Assembly (NCBI GenBank): GCA_017527205.1
Contig: JAFXQK010000002.1
Coordinates: 1-64,000 of the forward strand
Direction of reading: 5' to 3'
Source of the DNA: Lachnospiraceae bacterium
GTDB lineage: Bacteria; Bacillota; Clostridia; Lachnospirales; Lachnospiraceae
DNA length: 64,000 bases
This document shows positions 61,194-64,000 of the stretch, one piece after another. The notes beneath the pieces were generated by a model. The model saw only the letters and a list, made by a program, of their open reading frames with translations, made no database searches and was not told the DNA's origin. The number at the start of each line of letters is the position of its first letter. Positions within the stretch are counted from its first letter, which is position 1. The position numbers and the translations under genes were made by a program.

Positions 61194-62909
61194 ATGGCAG
61201 ATTTAGAAAATAAGGTACCAGAGACGACGGAGGAGGAGAAGTCCGTTGTCAGCCGTAACTTTATTGAGCAGGCAATTGACAAGGATTTGGCGGAGGGCGT
61301 TTATGACACCGTTCATACGAGATTTCCTCCGGAACCCAACGGATATTTACACATTGGTCACGCGAAGTCCATTCTTGTAAACTATGGGCTGGCCAAGCAG
61401 TATGGCGGCAAATTTAACATGCGCTTTGACGATACAAATCCGACAAAGGAGGACATTGAATTCGTTGAGTCCATCAAGGCCGACGTTCAGTGGCTTGGCG
61501 CAGATTATGAGGACAGGCTTTTCTTCGCGTCCAATTATTTCGGACAGATGTATGAGGCGGCCGTAAAGCTGATTCAGAAGGGAAAGGCATATGTTTCAGA
61601 CCTGACTGCGGATGAGATCAAGGCAACACGCGGCTCCTTTACCGAGCCTGGAACCAATGATCCGAATCGCGAGCGGAGCATGGAGGAGAACCTGCGTCTC
61701 TTTGAAGAGATGAAGGAGGGAAAGTACGCAGATGGTGAGAAGGTGCTTCGTGCAAAAATCGACATGGCCTCTCCGAACATCAACATGCGTGATCCTGTCA
61801 TTTACCGCGTGGCACACATGACCCATCACAACACCGGAGATGCCTGGTGCATTTATCCCATGTATGATTTTGCCCATCCCATTGAGGATGCCATTGAGGG
61901 CATCACGCACTCTATCTGTACACTGGAATTTGAGGATCATCGCCCCTTGTATGATTGGGTGGTGAGAGAGCTGGAATACCCGCATCCGCCCCGCCAGATC
62001 GAGCAGGCAAAGATGTACTTAAAGAATGTCGTAACGGGTAAGCGATATATCAAAAAGCTGGTACAGGAAGGCAAGGTGGACGGCTGGGATGACCCGAGAC
62101 TGGTTTCCATCGCGGCCCTTCGCCGCAGAGGCTTTACGCCTGAGTCCATCAAAATGTTTGTGGAAATGTGCGGTGTCTCCAAGGCGCAGTCCGTTGCAGA
62201 TTATGCCGCACTGGAGTATTGCATCCGTGAAGATTTAAAGCCTAAGGCACCCAGATACATGGCAATTTTGGATCCTGTTAAGCTCATTATTGACAATTAT
62301 CCGGATGGGCAGATGGAAGAGCTGGATGCCGTGAACAATCCGGAGAACGAGGCGCTGGGAAGCAGAAAGGTACCCTTCGGAAAAGAACTTTATATCGAGC
62401 GGGAAGACTTTATGGAGGAGCCTCCAAAAAAATATTTCAGAATGTTTCCGGGAAATGAGGTGCGTCTGATGAACGCTTATTTCGTGACATGTACGGGATG
62501 CGTCAAGGATGAGAACGGAAACGTGACCGAGGTGCATTGTACCTATGATCCCGCCTCCAAGGGCGGCAACAGCCCTGATGGAAGAAAGGTAAAAGGAACG
62601 ATTCACTGGGTGGCGGCAAAGACTGCGATTCCCGCAGAAGTAAGGCTCTATGAAAATTTGATTGACGAGGAAAAGGCAGAGGCAGCCGGAAGCGTATATG
62701 ATGAGGATGGCAATGTCTTTTTGAATCCGAATAGCCTGACGGTAGTAAAGGCATTCTTGGAGCCGGCGTTTGCAGGTGCCAAGCCCTATGACCGCTTCCA
62801 ATTTGTGCGTCAGGGCTTCTTTAGCGTGGATCCCAAGGATTCCAAGGAGGACGCGCTCGTACTGAACCGCATCGTATCCCTAAAGAGCTCCTTCGTGCTT
62901 CCTAAGTAG
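61194..62909 (+). CDS. glnS: Glutaminyl-tRNA synthetase
   Basis: A 571-residue class I synthetase that charges tRNA(Gln) directly. The HIGH motif is in [15 protein letters not shown] and specificity residues in [32 protein letters not shown] separates it from glutamyl-tRNA synthetases. Where KMSKS-like sequence is expected it reads TGKRYIKK. The C-terminal beta-barrel anticodon domain is complete. GAAAGGAAAG precedes the ATG. The organism also has gatCAB, so the amidation route either serves tRNA(Asn) or is redundant. GlnRS in Clostridia is thought to come from horizontal transfer. Confidence 0.94.
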   Translation: MADLENKVPETTEEEKSVVSRNFIEQAIDKDLAEGVYDTVHTRFPPEPNGYLHIGHAKSILVNYGLAKQYGGKFNMRFDDTNPTKEDIEFVESIKADVQWLGADYEDRLFFASNYFGQMYEAAVKLIQKGKAYVSDLTADEIKATRGSFTEPGTNDPNRERSMEENLRLFEEMKEGKYADGEKVLRAKIDMASPNINMRDPVIYRVAHMTHHNTGDAWCIYPMYDFAHPIEDAIEGITHSICTLEFEDHRPLYDWVVRELEYPHPPRQIEQAKMYLKNVVTGKRYIKKLVQEGKVDGWDDPRLVSIAALRRRGFTPESIKMFVEMCGVSKAQSVADYAALEYCIREDLKPKAPRYMAILDPVKLIIDNYPDGQMEELDAVNNPENEALGSRKVPFGKELYIEREDFMEEPPKKYFRMFPGNEVRLMNAYFVTCTGCVKDENGNVTEVHCTYDPASKGGNSPDGRKVKGTIHWVAAKTAIPAEVRLYENLIDEEKAEAAGSVYDEDGNVFLNPNSLTVVKAFLEPAFAGAKPYDRFQFVRQGFFSVDPKDSKEDALVLNRIVSLKSSFVLPK

Positions 62910-63016
62910 GAGAGGCTGGCAAAGCGGTAAGAAGACAAAGGCTTTTTCATTTGGCTGTGGTAAGAGGAAAAAGCGTTAAGTCAGTCGCAGGTGCTTAGAA
63001 TGAAAACAATAAGAAA

Positions 63017-63051
63017 CCCCTTGGAACATGGCTCCAAGGGGCTTTTCTTTT
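63017..63051. terminator. Terminator between convergent genes
   Basis: CCCCTTGGA pairs with TCCAAGGGG around ACATGGC, followed by CTTTTCTTTT. It lies between glnS and the convergent coiled-coil gene. Confidence 0.9.
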
Positions 63052-63069
63052 GGAAGGGGACGATTACGA

Positions 63070-63624
63070 TTATTCGTCCTTCTTTTCCTCGTCTTCGTCT
63101 TTTAGTTCTTCTGCAGCATCATCTACGGCCTCAGCGACCTTTTCGGCAGTTTCGTCGATCTTATCGGCAGCGGCTTCAGCAGCATCGGCGGCCTTCTCGG
63201 CAAGGTCGTCAGCAGCGCCGGCAGCCTTCTCGGCAAGGTCTTCTGCGACATCAGAAGCCTTCTCGGCAAGATCTCCTGCCTTTGCTTCCTTGTCGCCAAC
63301 AAATTCTTCTACCTTTTCAATCGCACGATCCATTACGCGGTTTGCAGTCGTGGCAACCTTGTTCACGGCGCTGGAAATCGTAGCAGAAGCCTTGGAAGCC
63401 ATTCCTTCCAGATCCATCTTTTTCTTTTCCTCACTACCTTCCATGTCCAGCTCAACATAGCTGTGGTCGGTATCCTCATCTCCGTCGTCACTGAAATCAT
63501 CAAAATCTTCATCAAAGTCAGGCGCCGTATCAGCCTTCTTTTTCTGAGAGAAATAATATGCCGCAGCGGCAGCAGTTGTAACGGCGGCAGCGGTCAACAT
63601 AAATTTTCCAAATTTTCTAGACAT
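63070..63624 (-). CDS. Ala/Glu/Lys-rich coiled-coil protein with N-terminal anchor (YtxH-like)
   Basis: A 184-residue protein. Residues about 7-25 (KFMLTAAAVTTAAAAAYYF) are a short hydrophobic anchor. Residues 30-60 are very acidic (DFDEDFDDFSDDGDED). Residues about 75-180 are a long helix of 11- and 7-residue repeats such as DLAEKASDVAEDLAEKA, like LEA/apolipophorin-type or YtxH proteins. GAAAGGAG lies upstream of the start. Likely peripheral to the membrane, possibly stress-protective; no enzyme motif is present. Confidence 0.75.
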   Translation of the reverse strand: MSRKFGKFMLTAAAVTTAAAAAYYFSQKKKADTAPDFDEDFDDFSDDGDEDTDHSYVELDMEGSEEKKKMDLEGMASKASATISSAVNKVATTANRVMDRAIEKVEEFVGDKEAKAGDLAEKASDVAEDLAEKAAGAADDLAEKAADAAEAAADKIDETAEKVAEAVDDAAEELKDEDEEKKDE

Positions 63625-63751
63625 AGGTTTGAAGCTCCTTTCTATTGTGAAGTGATAATCCTATTCTAATACTATTTTAGTAAATTGAAAAGAGATTATG
63701 TATTATTTTTTTATAAAATCCTTCGAAAAGCTTGATAAAACAAGATAGCAC

Positions 63752-63780
63752 TTGAAAGCTTTTGGCGGGTGTGCTACACT
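63752..63780 (+). promoter_or_regulatory. Promoter of TetR gene
   Basis: TTGAAA, a 17-base spacer and TACACT. Confidence 0.65.
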
Positions 63781-63810
63781 TTAAACATCGCAAAAGATGG
63801 GAGCAGGGAG

Positions 63811-64000
63811 ATGAACGGTAAGTTTTTTGAACTGAAAAAAGAAAAGCAGGACAGAATGATCAATGCAGCGCTGAAGGTGTTTGCCATCAACGGCTATCGT
63901 CATGCCAGCACGGATGACGTGGTGAAGGAGGCTGGCATCAGCAAGGGTCTTCTGTTTCATTATTTTGAGAATAAGCTGGGAGTCTATCAGTTTGCCTATG
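63811..64000 (+). CDS. TetR-family regulator (N-terminal part, runs off window)
   Basis: The first 63 codons, cut by the window end. They form the TetR DNA-binding domain: KKEKQDRMINAALKVFAING, then STDDVVKEAGISKGLLFHYF and ENKLGVYQFAY. GGGAG precedes the ATG by 5 bases, and a promoter lies 31 bases upstream. The ligand domain is outside the window. The helix sequence resembles TetR/AcrR regulators of membrane or efflux functions in Clostridia. Confidence 0.88.
   Translation, partial: MNGKFFELKKEKQDRMINAALKVFAINGYRHASTDDVVKEAGISKGLLFHYFENKLGVYQFAY

Overview
The window reads as chromosomal DNA of a low-to-medium GC, fibre-degrading Gram-positive anaerobe, most likely a Lachnospiraceae member (Butyrivibrio-like). 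The reasons are AGGAGG-type ribosome sites before nearly every gene, strong sigma-A-like promoters (TTGACA-17-TATAAT), LL-diaminopimelate aminotransferase for lysine, an ANTAR regulator next to glnA, and a secreted, membrane-anchored GH10 xylanase beside cytoplasmic GH3, GH27 and GH13 enzymes. No tRNA, rRNA, CRISPR array, prophage or complete insertion sequence was found. Most genes lie on the + strand in short operons separated by clear intrinsic terminators.

Layout. 1-2.9 kb: decayed HigB-type toxin with its HigA-like antitoxin, then a GH3 glycosidase. 3-8.2 kb: a two-helix channel with a non-canonical filter, a stand-alone cyclic-nucleotide-binding protein, a structured repeat, an unknown gene, and an alpha/beta-hydrolase fused to a D-Ala-D-Ala ligase. 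8.3-15 kb: a VWA protein; an XRE-ImmA/IrrE plus nuclease-helicase operon with a consensus promoter and an operator dyad; a double AAA+ protein with a rhomboid protease. 15-21.8 kb: DegV; a TetR, GH27 and rhodanese cluster; a truncated sugar isomerase; a 21-codon leader-peptide unit; an ABC-class ATPase. 21.8-30.6 kb: a GntR-controlled ABC exporter; HD-GYP; a glycosyltransferase; HisC; a small exporter; a methyltransferase; Hsp33. 30.6-41.6 kb: glnA with an ANTAR antiterminator gene and a leader hairpin; dapF-dapL; gatCAB with repeat-rich spacers; guaB. 41.7-49.3 kb: BlaI, an M56 sensor and a small secreted protein; an Rpn nuclease and a decayed copy; a LytTR regulator; a GGDEF-EAL protein. 49.5-64 kb: a pair of MutS-like ATPases; xylanase; a ZTP riboswitch with split purine-terminal genes (PurO-type cyclohydrolase and stand-alone AICAR transformylase); GH13; glutaminyl-tRNA synthetase; a coiled-coil anchored protein; the start of a TetR gene.

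The strongest candidate for something undescribed is a family of about 135-nt intergenic elements (4809-4943, 49403-49536, 57241-57377). Each lies in the same orientation as, and immediately upstream of, a gene start. Each has a central hairpin that keeps its pairing through compensatory base changes and is bounded by short GAA-loop (GGA in one case) hairpins. Other leads are the XRE-ImmA/nuclease-helicase operon, the BlaI/M56 pair with a tryptophan- and arginine-rich secreted microprotein, the hydrolase-ligase fusion, and the odd channel with its nucleotide-binding partner.
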